Source: Thaumasiovibrio subtropicus | GTDB taxonomy: Bacteria > Pseudomonadota > Gammaproteobacteria > Enterobacterales > Vibrionaceae | Reading direction: 5' to 3' | NCBI RefSeq assembly: GCF_019703835.1 | Contig: NZ_AP023054.1 | Span: 1,302,001 to 1,366,000, forward strand | Length of the DNA stretch: 64,000 nt | In this document: positions 53,445 to 62,678 of the stretch, in pieces | How the letters are laid out: every line of letters begins with the position of its first letter | Numbering within the stretch: the first letter of the stretch is position 1 | Made by a program: the position numbers and the translations under genes | Notes under the pieces: generated by a model | Told to the model about the DNA's origin: nothing | Seen by the model: only the letters and a program-made list of their open reading frames with translations | The model's database searches: none

Positions 53445-54167
53445 ATGGGAAGAAGTTTTGAAGTCCGTAAGGCGTCAATGGCAAAGACGCAGGGCGCAAA
53501 AGTAAAACTCTATTCAAAATACGGTAAAGAGATCTACATGAGCGCCAAAAATGGCGGTCCAGATCCAGATGCTAATTTGTCACTTCGTCGTCTAATGGAT
53601 AAAGCGAAGAAAGACCAAGTTCCTGCGCACGTTATCAAAAATGCGATTGATAAAGCGACGGGTGGCGGCGGTGAAGATTATGAAACTGCACGCTACGAAG
53701 GCTTCGGCCCAGGTGGTTGTTCTGTCATCGTTGACTGTCTGACTGACAACAACAACCGTACCTATATGGACGTACGTCAGTGTTTCGTGAAAAACAACGC
53801 GAAGATTGGTGGCCCGGGTGCGGTAGCACACATGTTCGAACATCAAGCGATTTTCCAGTTCAAGGGCGATGACGAAGAAGCCGTGCTTGAAGCGCTAATG
53901 ATGAAAGATGTGGATGTGGCGGATATCGAGCTTGAAGAAGGTGTGATCACCGTCTTCGCACCACACACTGAGTTCTTTAAGACGAAAAATGCCCTGTCTG
54001 CGGCATTCCCAGACATCACTTTGGATCTAGAAGAAATCAGCTTCGTTCCTCAAGCGACACATCCAATCACAGAAGACGACATGGCTTCTTTTGATAAGTT
54101 TATGGATGCCCTAAACGACTGTGATGACGTGCAGAACGTTTACCATAACGCAGAGCTTCCTGCTTAA
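53445..54167 (+). CDS. YebC/PmpR-family protein, YeeN-like
   Basis: A 240-residue three-domain protein of the YebC/TACO1 family. The N-terminus [19 protein letters not shown] and length resemble E. coli YeeN rather than Yeb[12 protein letters not shown]-type sequence ([16 protein letters not shown]) marks the family. These proteins act on transcription or help ribosomes through difficult (proline-rich) sequences. AGAGAGAA precedes the ATG. It lies between two insertion sequences but is itself intact. Confidence 0.9.
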   Translation: MGRSFEVRKASMAKTQGAKVKLYSKYGKEIYMSAKNGGPDPDANLSLRRLMDKAKKDQVPAHVIKNAIDKATGGGGEDYETARYEGFGPGGCSVIVDCLTDNNNRTYMDVRQCFVKNNAKIGGPGAVAHMFEHQAIFQFKGDDEEAVLEALMMKDVDVADIELEEGVITVFAPHTEFFKTKNALSAAFPDITLDLEEISFVPQATHPITEDDMASFDKFMDALNDCDDVQNVYHNAELPA

Positions 54168-54208
54168 GTGGATGTTGCTTCGGCAAACCTGCGAGTAGAA
54201 AGTGAAAA

Positions 54209-54230
54209 AACCGACCTGAAGAGGTCGGTT
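54209..54230. repeat. left 22-bp target duplication of IS1182 copy 2 = terminator stem-loop
   Basis: Arms AACCGACCT and AGGTCGGTT around GAAG (9-4-9), preceded by an A-tract. The same 22 bases occur at 55823-55844. Together the flanks give back a bidirectional terminator between the YebC-family gene and the kinase gene at 55894. Confidence 0.92.
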
Positions 54231-54242
54231 CAGATTGATGAC

Positions 54243-54267
54243 GAACCCCGCTTTTTAAGCGGGGTTC
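54243..54267 (+). terminator. IS-borne terminator facing the YebC-family gene
   Basis: 11-bp arms GAACCCCGCTT/AAGCGGGGTTC with a 3-base loop and T6. Same element as 7442-7466 in copy 1. Confidence 0.85.
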
Positions 54268-54309
54268 TTTTTTGGAAGCGACCGTAGGTCGCGATCGCGA
54301 TATTTTTTG

Positions 54310-55746
54310 CTATGTCGTGCGCAGAAGTTTCCGTTCATTACATAGGCATACAGAAGCAAGTATTTGCCTCATTTCTGCCATGTTTAAGCCTATTTTTCGG
54401 AGATAGTTCATCACCAGCGCTATCTTCTTGATGTTTTGGGCTGCCGCTGCCAACCAACATTGCATTTGCACATTGGCTAGACCGCGGAAGCGAGCATAAC
54501 GATGACCGTGATGTTGCTTAGCGTCTGCAAAGCTACGTTCTACTGTTTCACTTCGACGTCTATAAGTCTTCTTGCCGTAGGAAGAGAGCCGCATTTGGTT
54601 TGCCCTCTCTACTGCGTCACTATAGATATGCCGTGTAATCACTTTCTTCATATTTCTGCTTTGAGTACAGTCATCCCTCATTGGACAGAACGCACATTCT
54701 TTGGGGGCTGAGTGGTATTCTCGATACGCATCGCGTGAGGTAGTTTTATAAAGCAACTCCTGACCATTCGGACATTGGTAGCTGTCTCTTTGCGCATCGT
54801 AAGTAAAGTGCTTCTTTTTGAACGTATTTTTCGTTCTAGATGGACGTCGATAACCGAACACGCCAAGAATAGCTCGACGTTCAAGTGACTCCGCCACTGG
54901 AGCAGTAAAGTAGCCCGCATCCAGTCCAACAGCTATCGGGTTCAATTGGAATGTGGCAAGCGTGTAATCTAAGCGTTGAACGTAAGGCTGTGAGTCATTG
55001 ATGTTACCCGCGGTGGTGTAGGTATCGAGAATAATTCCGTGTTGACCATCAACGGTTCGATGGTCGAGATAAAAGAAGCCTTGAGGCTTATTATCACGAG
55101 TCATGAAGCCACTCTCTGGGTCAGTGGTGCTGGTTTTAGTATTCTTTGTTTTTGGCTCTGACTCCCGAGCCTTAAGTGGCTTCTTACCTGCTTTTTCTCG
55201 GTCTAAAGCGACGTCTTCATCCAGCATATCAAGATAGGTACTGGCACGAACCGCCGTGACTTTATTGGTGTGTTTATTCTTGTTGGCGTTCGCTTTGAGA
55301 TGAGTACTGTCCGTAAAGAGCTCTTGACCCGCGACCAAGCCTTTCGACATGGCTTGCTCTACGATATTGATAAAAATACGTTCGAATACATCCGTGCCAT
55401 TAAAGCGACGAATGCGGTTCTGGCTGAGAGTAGAAGCGTGAATGACTTTCTCTGTTAATGACATCCGCAAGAACCAACGGTAAGCGACATTCACTTCAAT
55501 CTCTTTGACGAGCTGACGCTCACTTTTTATGCCAAAGATGTAGCCAAGTAAGATGATTTTGAAGAGGCGGACAGGGTCAACAGGTGGGCGTCCATTATCT
55601 TTACAGTAAAGATGAGCGACTTCATCTCGAATGAATTCGAAGTCGATAGCATTATCGATTTTACGCACTAAATGGTTTTTAGGAACTAACTGTTCCATCG
55701 TCACCATTTCCAGTTCGTATTGTTGCGGAGTAGGCTCTTGAAGCAT
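54310..55746 (-). CDS. IS1182-family transposase, full length
   Basis: A 478-residue DDE transposase. The N-terminal domain has QLVPKNHLVRKIDNAIDF and RPPVDPVRLFKIILLGYIFG; the catalytic core has TDSTHLKANANK (first Asp), VGLDAGYFT (second Asp) and a late Glu in the RRSETVERSFADAK region, with a cysteine cluster ECAFCPMRDDC between. It is the intact reference for the broken copy at 5965-7399 and could mobilise both. Confidence 0.94.
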   Translation of the reverse strand: MLQEPTPQQYELEMVTMEQLVPKNHLVRKIDNAIDFEFIRDEVAHLYCKDNGRPPVDPVRLFKIILLGYIFGIKSERQLVKEIEVNVAYRWFLRMSLTEKVIHASTLSQNRIRRFNGTDVFERIFINIVEQAMSKGLVAGQELFTDSTHLKANANKNKHTNKVTAVRASTYLDMLDEDVALDREKAGKKPLKARESEPKTKNTKTSTTDPESGFMTRDNKPQGFFYLDHRTVDGQHGIILDTYTTAGNINDSQPYVQRLDYTLATFQLNPIAVGLDAGYFTAPVAESLERRAILGVFGYRRPSRTKNTFKKKHFTYDAQRDSYQCPNGQELLYKTTSRDAYREYHSAPKECAFCPMRDDCTQSRNMKKVITRHIYSDAVERANQMRLSSYGKKTYRRRSETVERSFADAKQHHGHRYARFRGLANVQMQCWLAAAAQNIKKIALVMNYLRKIGLNMAEMRQILASVCLCNERKLLRTT

Positions 55747-55822
55747 AACGGAGTGTCCATATTTCGATACCCCTATTAGATCAAAGGTCTAGCTCGAAAG
55801 CTAGACCTTTGTCAGCAGTCTG

Positions 55823-55844
55823 AACCGACCTGAAGAGGTCGGTT
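55823..55844. terminator. right 22-bp target duplication of IS1182 copy 2, terminator hairpin with T-tract
   Basis: Identical to 54209-54230, here followed by further T residues. It lies 50 bp beyond the stop of the kinase gene but, on the minus strand, no longer has the A-derived T-tract; the other copy kept that. Confidence 0.85.
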
Positions 55845-55893
55845 TTTTTATTGTTGCCATTCGTGAGAGATACGTAGTTAGGATAAAGTGCCA

Positions 55894-57252
55894 CTAGCTC
55901 AGTGGCAGCTCAATCACAAACGCGGCACCTTCGATATCCGCGGTTTCTACCCAGATCTTACCTTGATAAATAGACACAATCTCATGGCACACGGCTAAGC
56001 CGATACCTTGACCAGGATTGAGTTGGTCAGCGCGAACACCACGTTGGAAGATTGCCTCACGATGCGCTTCATCCACACCGGGCCCATCATCTTCGATCTT
56101 CACTGTTATGGTCTTATTGGTCACGTGCGTCGAGACACGTACCTCTGACAACGCAAAGCGGTAGGCGTTTTCCATCAAATTGCCAAGCAGCTCCATCATG
56201 TCATTTTTATTGAGCGGCAGTGTAGCGTCGCTCGCGTAGCGATGAGTCAGCTTGATATGTTTATCCATGTAGATTTTGCTGAGCATACGCTCAAGCCCGA
56301 CAATACTCTCTGAAAGTGGTGTCGATTCTTTGGTCAAGCCTTGTTGTCCTAGCGTGGCGCGTTTGAGCTGGTATTGAACTAACTCATTCATTTGAGCTGT
56401 CTGCTCGCCGATACGTTGCACCATTTCAGTCTTAGATTGCTCGGGCTCATCCATGATGGCGTGAGTCGCAGCGATACGACTTTTTAAGCTATGAGCGAGA
56501 TCGTCCATTGCATGCTGGTAACGTTGACCTTGCTCTTTACTGAGATAAATCATTCGGTTCAAGGCGATAGTGATGGGCTCCAGCTCAACAGGATATCGCG
56601 CTTTAAGGTCGTTTTGCTCGCCATCGGTAATGTCATCCAACTCTTTCGCCAATTGGTTGAGAGGTTTAAAACTCCAATGAAAGGCTAAAAACAGGGCCAG
56701 CACTGACAATACAATGAAACCTGACAGCGAAAATAAGGTATTTTTCTCGACTTCAGCACGTTGCTCAATGTAACTGCTTGCCGGCCTTACAACGACGATG
56801 CGGTGATCTTTATAGGTCAGGTTAGGTGCTCGGCCGTTAGGAGGCACTAATGTGGCGATGTAGGCCAGTACGAACTCACCTTCGTGGGTCTCAATGAGAT
56901 GAGAACCATCTGCGATATCATTAGTACGGTTACAAAACAGGGGTTTTACTTCTTCTTTTATATCAGCGGACGCCCAAATGGTCTCTTGATCTTTACAGAG
57001 TGCGCTGCTGTATTTGGGGTCACTGGTATCAACACTGTCTATCCAAGTATCAAGATCACTAACGAGGCCAGCCTGATGCATCTGGGCAATGAAAAGGGGG
57101 GCTTGGTTAATGAGGTCGTTGGAGAAGGCATTAATATGGCTTTGGCGGAATAGCTGGTAAATAACACCCGCCATTGCCGATGAGATGATGACAAGGATGA
57201 TCACGGATGTGATCATCACTCGACGTCTTAAAGTCGGTTTTGGTTTGATCAT
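55894..57252 (-). CDS. sensor histidine kinase, PhoQ-like
   Basis: A 452-residue inner-membrane kinase. Membrane helices at about 13-34 and 172-192 enclose a periplasmic sensor of about 135 residues with two cysteines (C86, C107) that could form a disulphide. A HAMP region follows, then H254 in DDLAHSLKSRIAATH. The Pro normally found five residues after this His (HSLKTP in PhoQ) is Arg. The ATP domain has GNLMENAYRFA and DDGPGVDE and GQGIGLAV. Its start overlaps the regulator's stop by 4 bp. Confidence 0.88.
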   Translation of the reverse strand: MIKPKPTLRRRVMITSVIILVIISSAMAGVIYQLFRQSHINAFSNDLINQAPLFIAQMHQAGLVSDLDTWIDSVDTSDPKYSSALCKDQETIWASADIKEEVKPLFCNRTNDIADGSHLIETHEGEFVLAYIATLVPPNGRAPNLTYKDHRIVVVRPASSYIEQRAEVEKNTLFSLSGFIVLSVLALFLAFHWSFKPLNQLAKELDDITDGEQNDLKARYPVELEPITIALNRMIYLSKEQGQRYQHAMDDLAHSLKSRIAATHAIMDEPEQSKTEMVQRIGEQTAQMNELVQYQLKRATLGQQGLTKESTPLSESIVGLERMLSKIYMDKHIKLTHRYASDATLPLNKNDMMELLGNLMENAYRFALSEVRVSTHVTNKTITVKIEDDGPGVDEAHREAIFQRGVRADQLNPGQGIGLAVCHEIVSIYQGKIWVETADIEGAAFVIELPLS

Positions 57253-57923
57253 TTAGTCGATAACTCAAAGATATAACCCTGACCACGAATGGTTGAGATT
57301 GGGTTATCTATTCCATGTTTGGTGAACTTCTTGCGTAGGCGGCTAATCATGACTTCAATGGTATTTGGGTCGCCTTCTTGATCTTCATAAAGCACATCGA
57401 GTAAACGTTGCTTCGATACCACCTGGCGGCTATGGCGCATTAAGTATTCGAGTAAATCATACTCAAATGCGGTCAACTCCATTGGCTCACCGTCAACCGA
57501 GACCGCTTTGGCAAGCAAATCGACCGTAATACCACCCGCAACAATTTCTGGTTTTACAAAACCAGAGCTACGGCGAACGAGTGCGTTAAGGCGTGCGACA
57601 ATCTCTTCTTTTTGGAAGGGTTTTACAAGATAGTCATCGGCACCCGCATCTAAGCCTTGCACCTTGTCCTGCCAGTTTGAACGTGCAGTAAGAATGAGGA
57701 TCGGCATACGAATTTCTTTGCTTCGGATCTCTTTGATCAGTGATATCCCATCAGAGTCAGGTAAACCTAAGTCGATAATCGCGATATCATTCGGGTAGTT
57801 TTGAGCGAAGAAAAGGCCTTCCGACGCAGTACCAGCAACTTGCACTTGATTGCCAAGTTGACTCAGTTGCGTTTTTAGGTGGTGGCTAAGAATAGTATCG
57901 TCTTCAACAATCAGAATGCGCAT
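57249..57923 (-). CDS. response regulator, PhoP-like (OmpR family)
   Basis: A 224-residue protein with phospho-acceptor D51 (IAIIDLGLPDSDG), LVKPFQ and a winged-helix output domain (ELTAFEYDLLEYLMRHSRQVVSK, ending ISTIRGQGYIFEL). Length and motifs place it with PhoP/QseB-type regulators. It is co-transcribed with the kinase downstream. In enterics PhoPQ responds to low magnesium, acid and antimicrobial peptides; the signal here is not proven. Confidence 0.88.
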   Translation of the reverse strand: MRILIVEDDTILSHHLKTQLSQLGNQVQVAGTASEGLFFAQNYPNDIAIIDLGLPDSDGISLIKEIRSKEIRMPILILTARSNWQDKVQGLDAGADDYLVKPFQKEEIVARLNALVRRSSGFVKPEIVAGGITVDLLAKAVSVDGEPMELTAFEYDLLEYLMRHSRQVVSKQRLLDVLYEDQEGDPNTIEVMISRLRKKFTKHGIDNPISTIRGQGYIFELSTK

Positions 57924-58093
57924 GGCGTGTCCTCAATACGTAATATCGTTCAGTATTGTAACATTATTGTATAGCCAGACTTAACCTTAGCTGAAAACCT
58001 GAACAGAAATTCACGACTTTAATCAATAAATTGCTTTGAGTTTGCGGGGTTTATCATCGCGCGTCTGTCAGCGAGTCGCGTTAGTCAAAAAAA

Positions 58094-58121
58094 ACGGGCA
58101 ATACCCTCATGGCTTGCCCGT
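58094..58121 (-). terminator. Rho-independent terminator of the YbjL-type transporter gene
   Basis: 8-bp arms ACGGGCAA and TTGCCCGT with a 12-base loop, then T7 or more on the minus strand. Confidence 0.85.
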
Positions 58122-58147
58122 GTTTATGTGGACTGCGGTTTGTTTGA

Positions 58148-59830
58148 TTAGCTAAAGACGATCAAAAGCGTGCCTGCAATGGTTAATAACACGTTGGCAA
58201 TCGCATAAGTACCCGCATAACCCAGCGCAGGGATATTACTGCGCGCATGCTCGTTGATCATATCCATTGCGGGTGCACAAGTGCGCGCGCCGACAATGGC
58301 ACCAAAGAGCAGGGCACGGTTCATTTTTAATACATAGGCGCCAAACAGGTAAGCCAGTACAACAGGCACGACACTGATGATGACGCTGGCGATGATCAGC
58401 TGGGTGCCAAGTTCTGCAAAAGCATCAAGCACGTTACTACCCGCACTTAATCCAATCCCCGCCATGAAGACCATCAGGCCAAAGTCTTTGCTCATATTGA
58501 GCGCGCCTTGTGGGACGTAACCAAAGGTAGGGTGGTTGGCACGCAAGAAACCAAGGGTGATACCAGAGAGCAATAAGCCTGCGGCATTACCTAAACCAAA
58601 GGTCACCTGACCAAAGGTAAAGGTGATCATCCCGAACAACATACCGAGAATGAAGAACGTACAGAATGCCAATAGGTCGGCGATTTGGCTGTGAATCGAG
58701 ATGAAACCAATGCGCTCTGCAAGTCCAAGTACCCGACTACGTTCACCACTAACCTGCAAGATATCCCCTTTCGCGAGCAGAATATTTTGCTCTACGGGCA
58801 TTTCAATTTGGGCGCGTACCACTCGGTTTAAGAAACAGCCATATTCTGCCAAGTTGAGCTCTGAGAGGCGTTTTCCTGCGACGCTATCATTCTTTACGAC
58901 GATCTCTTCTTCAACAACGCGAAGGTCGAGTAAATCGCGGTCGAAAACTTCGCGGCCATTACGAAAAGCAGGGTCGAGACGGGCATGGCTATCTGGATAA
59001 CCGACCAGTGCGATTTCATCCCCTAGCTGTAAAATGGCATCACCATCGGGATTGGCGAGAATACCATTGCGACGGATACGTTCTATGTAACAGCCCGTTT
59101 GACGATAAATACCCAACTCACGGAGATTTTTGCCGTCTAGCCATTCAATCAGCTCGGGGCCAACACGGTAAGCGCGGATTATCGGCAGGTAAACTTTTCG
59201 CTGTGCAACTTCACCAATCCCGCGCTCTTGGGCAATTTGTAGCGCTGAATCTTTTAGATTGTGCTTTTGGAGTTTTGGCATCAGTTTGGCGAAGGCAATC
59301 AAGCTGATCAAACCAAACAAATAGGCGAGGGCATAGCCCACACTAATGTTTTCGATAATGATCGCAATTTGTGCGCTATCGGTGACGGAACTTAATCCCG
59401 TGTTCAGCGCATCTTTAGCACCCACTAAGACCGGGGTTGCGGTCAGTGAGCCTGCCATCATACCCGTCGCAATGCCTAGATCGATACCAAATTGCTTAGC
59501 GAGGACTTTAGTCAGAATAATGGCTGAGATAAGTACCACTAATGCCAGCATCAAGTAGTGCTTGCCGTCTCGAAAGAAAATACCGAAAAAGTTCGGTCCA
59601 GCTTCAATACCAACACAATAGATAAACAGCATAAATCCAATACTGAGGGCGTCGGCATCAAAGGTGAAGCCTGAACCTCCCAGAATCAGGGCGGCCAAGA
59701 GCACACCAATAGAGTTACCTAGTTGAATACTGCCTAAGCGGATTTTGCCGATGGATAAACCAATGGCCAGAACAACAAATAGCAGCAAAATATTGTTCTG
59801 ATGTAGTAACGAAACGACGTCGATGTTCAC
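58148..59830 (-). CDS. ybjL: YbjL-type putative transporter (aspartate:alanine exchanger family)
   Basis: A 560-residue protein, the same length as E. coli YbjL. Two blocks of about five membrane helices (about 12-190 and 385-558) flank a central cytoplasmic part with two TrkA-C (RCK_C) domains (about 205-370; [15 protein letters not shown] and [14 protein letters not shown]). The repeat motif [14 protein letters not shown] / [12 protein letters not shown] marks the family. Its substrate is not established. It lies near grxA, an arrangement also found in E. coli. Confidence 0.9.
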   Translation of the reverse strand: MNIDVVSLLHQNNILLLFVVLAIGLSIGKIRLGSIQLGNSIGVLLAALILGGSGFTFDADALSIGFMLFIYCVGIEAGPNFFGIFFRDGKHYLMLALVVLISAIILTKVLAKQFGIDLGIATGMMAGSLTATPVLVGAKDALNTGLSSVTDSAQIAIIIENISVGYALAYLFGLISLIAFAKLMPKLQKHNLKDSALQIAQERGIGEVAQRKVYLPIIRAYRVGPELIEWLDGKNLRELGIYRQTGCYIERIRRNGILANPDGDAILQLGDEIALVGYPDSHARLDPAFRNGREVFDRDLLDLRVVEEEIVVKNDSVAGKRLSELNLAEYGCFLNRVVRAQIEMPVEQNILLAKGDILQVSGERSRVLGLAERIGFISIHSQIADLLAFCTFFILGMLFGMITFTFGQVTFGLGNAAGLLLSGITLGFLRANHPTFGYVPQGALNMSKDFGLMVFMAGIGLSAGSNVLDAFAELGTQLIIASVIISVVPVVLAYLFGAYVLKMNRALLFGAIVGARTCAPAMDMINEHARSNIPALGYAGTYAIANVLLTIAGTLLIVFS

Positions 59831-60017
59831 TGAGTGACTATTCCAAATGGAGAGGTAAAGCTGAAAGTTCTAGTTTAATGCAATCTGTCAAAAGGGTCAG
59901 CTTGAAAACGTCAGCTTCAGGTGAAAATTTCTTATTACTCAATGTATTTTTGGTTATATGAGCATGATTGAGCAATCGAATGGCATGATAAAAGTGCTTT
60001 CAGACGGACAAAAACAA

Positions 60018-60041
60018 GAAAAGCTGCCGAAGCAGCTTTTC
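60018..60041 (-). terminator. Rho-independent terminator of grxA
   Basis: 10-bp arms GAAAAGCTGC/GCAGCTTTTC with a 4-base loop; on the minus strand followed by TTGTTTTTG. Confidence 0.8.
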
Positions 60042-60062
60042 ATTTACGGTACACAGTGATAA

Positions 60063-60326
60063 TTACTGGTAAAGACCAAGATTATCTTTCGCGTACGCTT
60101 CGAATTCAGTACAACCACCAACGTGCTCTTGGTCGATGAAGATTTGCGGCACGGTTTCTACCGGCTTACCGACGGTCTTCTCTAGATCAGCTTTTGAAAT
60201 GCCTTCTGCGTGGATATCAACGTAGCGGTAGTTGAAGTCTTCGCGAGTCTCTTTAAGCTCATCAGCGATGTCTTTAGCACGAACACAGAAAGGGCAACCT
60301 GGGCGACCAAAAATAACAACGAACAT
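60063..60326 (-). CDS. grxA: glutaredoxin 1
   Basis: An 87-residue glutathione-dependent thiol-disulphide oxidoreductase with the active site C11-P-F-C14 (GRPGCPFCVRAK), the cis-Pro loop ETVPQIF and the GGCTEF glutathione site. It reduces ribonucleotide reductase and other proteins. GGAG precedes the ATG. Single gene with its own terminator. Confidence 0.95.
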   Translation of the reverse strand: MFVVIFGRPGCPFCVRAKDIADELKETREDFNYRYVDIHAEGISKADLEKTVGKPVETVPQIFIDQEHVGGCTEFEAYAKDNLGLYQ

Positions 60327-60698
60327 AGTGATTCTCTCCTTAATTTGTATGGGCTAAATATGCCTGAATTTCCCGATAGAGGAAAGACGGTTTTATCATT
60401 CGCTATGATAGGGAAAACCTATGGATGTTTTCAAAGGCTTAGTTTGTATAACTTATGTCAGCTTCTGAATCCTGCATCTTGAGGTGGCTTGAGTATATTG
60501 CTTTCTGCGGCATATTTTGCATTGTAAGGTCGCCAATCATTGGAACATTGAACTCCTTCAAAAACCCGCGGTATAAACTACCATAGAGCGTAGACATATT
60601 GCGCCAAGTCAAAACAGAGAAACAGTGTGTCATTCACTCTGTTGAATAGCGAACCATGCGAAGGTGGCATGGCATAGGACTTAGCGAAGGAGTATGCA
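60327..60698. other. intergenic region with a repeat remnant
   Basis: 372 bases between divergent grxA and the alcohol dehydrogenase gene. It contains the promoters of both and, at 60461-60496, a fragment of the inverted-repeat element. No gene is evident. Confidence 0.5.
60461..60496 (+). repeat. right-end remnant of the inverted-repeat element
   Basis: The 36 bases beginning GCTTCTGAATCCTGCATC and ending GGCTTGAGTATA match 4598-4633 with three substitutions. No matching left end is seen nearby, so this is a truncated copy. Confidence 0.75.
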
Positions 60699-61868
60699 AT
60701 GTTTCAGTTTATGACATCTAACAAAGTAATCTTTGGTGAAGGGGCCCTCAATCAATCTCTGACCACGTTAGGCCGCTATGGATATAGCGTGCTACTGGTG
60801 ACGGGGCGAGGTGGTGAGCGTGCTGAGCCGGTGATCAACTACCTGATGCAACAAGGTATGCGTTATCAGCAGGTGGCGGTGTGGGGCGAGCCAGTTATTG
60901 CCATGGTTGAAGAGCTCGCTGCGATGGGGCGACGTTTTAAACCGGATATGATTGTCGCCATCGGTGGCGGCAGTGTGTTAGATGTGGGCAAAGCATTGTC
61001 CGCGATTATTCCAAACCAAGGTAGCGTTTATGATTATGTTGAGGTCATCGGACGCAATCTACCTTTCAAAAATGCGCCTTTGCCTTGTATCGCTATTCCC
61101 ACCAACGCTGGCACAGGTTCCGAAGTAACCCGGAATGCGGTGCTTAAGTCTGCTCAAGAAAAAATCAAGGTGAACATTCGTAACGAAGCCTTGCTACCCG
61201 ATGTCGCGATTATTGATCCAACCCTAACGTATGGCATGGATAAAGCACTGTCTGCTCGCAGCGGTATGGATGCCTTTACTCATTTAATGGAAGCCTATGT
61301 GTGTAATGCGCCAAATCCGTTTTCGGACATGGTTTGTGAAGAAGGGTTGAAGAAACTTTCTAACGCGTTGTTCTTAGCCTGCGAAGAAGACGATTTTCGC
61401 GCCCGCGCTGACATGTCCTTCGCCGCAATGCTTGGCGGCATGGCACGCAGCAATGCGAGTTTAGGTGCTGCGCACGGCTTAGCTGCTGCATTGGGCGGTC
61501 GCTTAACGGCACCCCATGGCGCGATCACCGCGCGATTAGCCCCGTTCGTGATGGCAGAGAACATCTTAGTGGCTGAACAAATGGGGCGAAATGATGTCAT
61601 AAATCGGTACCGCAAACTGGGCGTGCTGTTGACGGGAGACGCCAATGCAAAACCGGCGTCGGCAATTGACTGGGTCAAAGACGCCTTGATTCGTCTAGAA
61701 ATCCCTTCATTACAGATGTATGGTCTGTGCCGCACCATGTTTACAGATATTGCGGATGATGCGTTGCGCTCGACAGCCATTAAAGGTAATCCGTTACCGC
61801 TGACTAAAGAGCGCCTAGAACACATACTGTCTGAAGTTTGCCAATGCACGGCAACGGTAGAAATTTAA
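60699..61868 (+). CDS. iron-containing alcohol dehydrogenase
   Basis: A 389-residue group III dehydrogenase. NAD-binding GGGSVLDVGKA near 95; metal-site residues expected in DAFTHLMEAY (Asp/His region) and in AAHGLAAALGGRLTAPHG, which supplies two histidines. It interconverts an alcohol and an aldehyde or ketone; the substrate cannot be deduced. The GAAGGAG ribosome-binding site fits the ATG. The nitroreductase gene follows after 18 bp, so both are probably one operon. Confidence 0.9.
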   Translation: MFQFMTSNKVIFGEGALNQSLTTLGRYGYSVLLVTGRGGERAEPVINYLMQQGMRYQQVAVWGEPVIAMVEELAAMGRRFKPDMIVAIGGGSVLDVGKALSAIIPNQGSVYDYVEVIGRNLPFKNAPLPCIAIPTNAGTGSEVTRNAVLKSAQEKIKVNIRNEALLPDVAIIDPTLTYGMDKALSARSGMDAFTHLMEAYVCNAPNPFSDMVCEEGLKKLSNALFLACEEDDFRARADMSFAAMLGGMARSNASLGAAHGLAAALGGRLTAPHGAITARLAPFVMAENILVAEQMGRNDVINRYRKLGVLLTGDANAKPASAIDWVKDALIRLEIPSLQMYGLCRTMFTDIADDALRSTAIKGNPLPLTKERLEHILSEVCQCTATVEI

Positions 61869-61886
61869 AAAGGATAAAAAGAAGAG

Positions 61887-62612
61887 ATGACCAACAGCAC
61901 GATTGAGACCCTATTGTCACACCGTTCTATTCGTAAGTTTACGGCTGAGCCGATCCCTCGAGCGGACTTAGAGACCATATTAGCCTGTGGTCGTGCTGCT
62001 TCCAGTTCTACTTTTATTCAGTGTGTCAGTATTGTGCGAGTGACCGATACAACAAAGCGCACCAAGTTGGCCGAGTACGCAGGTAATCAACCCTATGTTG
62101 CCGAATGCGCTGAGTTTCTCGTGTTCTGCGCCGATTTTCATCGTCATCAGCAGCTTGTGCCGGATGCAAAGCTGGGCTTTACAGAGCAAACCTTGATTGG
62201 CGCAGTTGATACAGCGCTGGTGGCACAAAATTGCCTGACTGCGGCCGAATCGATGGGATTAGGTGGCGTCTACATTGGGGGATTAAGAAACTCGCCTGAG
62301 CAAGTGAGTGAGCTGTTAGCGTTACCGGAACACGTACTGCCGTTATTTGGACTGTGTCTGGGATATCCCGCGCAAAACCCTGAGCAAAAACCACGGTTGC
62401 CACTCGCGTTGATGTTACATGAAGAGCAGTATCAAGAACTGGATCAAAAATTGCTTAGTAATTACGATGAGCACGTGGCAGCGTACTATCGTGCACGTAC
62501 AAACGGCCAAGTGACCCACAGCTGGTCAGAACAGATACAAAAAACGCTGACGAAAGAAGCAAGACCCTTCATGAAAGCGTTTTTAGCCGCAAAAGGCTTT
62601 AGTACGCGCTAG
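61887..62612 (+). CDS. nfsA: NfsA-like oxygen-insensitive NADPH nitroreductase
   Basis: A 241-residue flavin reductase of the NfsA/Frp group (LLSHRSIRKFTAEPIP start; GRAASSSTFIQ FMN site; GLGGVYIGGLRNSPEQV; FGLCLGYPAQ). The length equals E. coli NfsA (240). It reduces nitro compounds and quinones by two electrons. It is downstream of the alcohol dehydrogenase gene. Confidence 0.92.
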   Translation: MTNSTIETLLSHRSIRKFTAEPIPRADLETILACGRAASSSTFIQCVSIVRVTDTTKRTKLAEYAGNQPYVAECAEFLVFCADFHRHQQLVPDAKLGFTEQTLIGAVDTALVAQNCLTAAESMGLGGVYIGGLRNSPEQVSELLALPEHVLPLFGLCLGYPAQNPEQKPRLPLALMLHEEQYQELDQKLLSNYDEHVAAYYRARTNGQVTHSWSEQIQKTLTKEARPFMKAFLAAKGFSTR

Positions 62613-62678
62613 TTTCACATTAAAATCATGCGTTTTTTAGGCTGCACATATTTCGCGGCCTTATTCTTGGGAAGTTTA

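Larger units (their letters stand above)
54231..55822 (-). mobile_element. IS1182-family insertion sequence, copy 2 (1592 bp, intact)
   Basis: Ends CAGATTGATGAC (54231-54242) and GTCAGCAGTCTG (55811-55822) are the same imperfect 12-bp inverted repeats as in copy 1, each followed inward by a stem-loop (54243-54267 and 55783-55810). It is oriented opposite to copy 1. The hairpin at 54243-54267 followed by T6 can end transcripts from the YebC-family gene, replacing the T-tract lost from the left hairpin. Confidence 0.95.
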
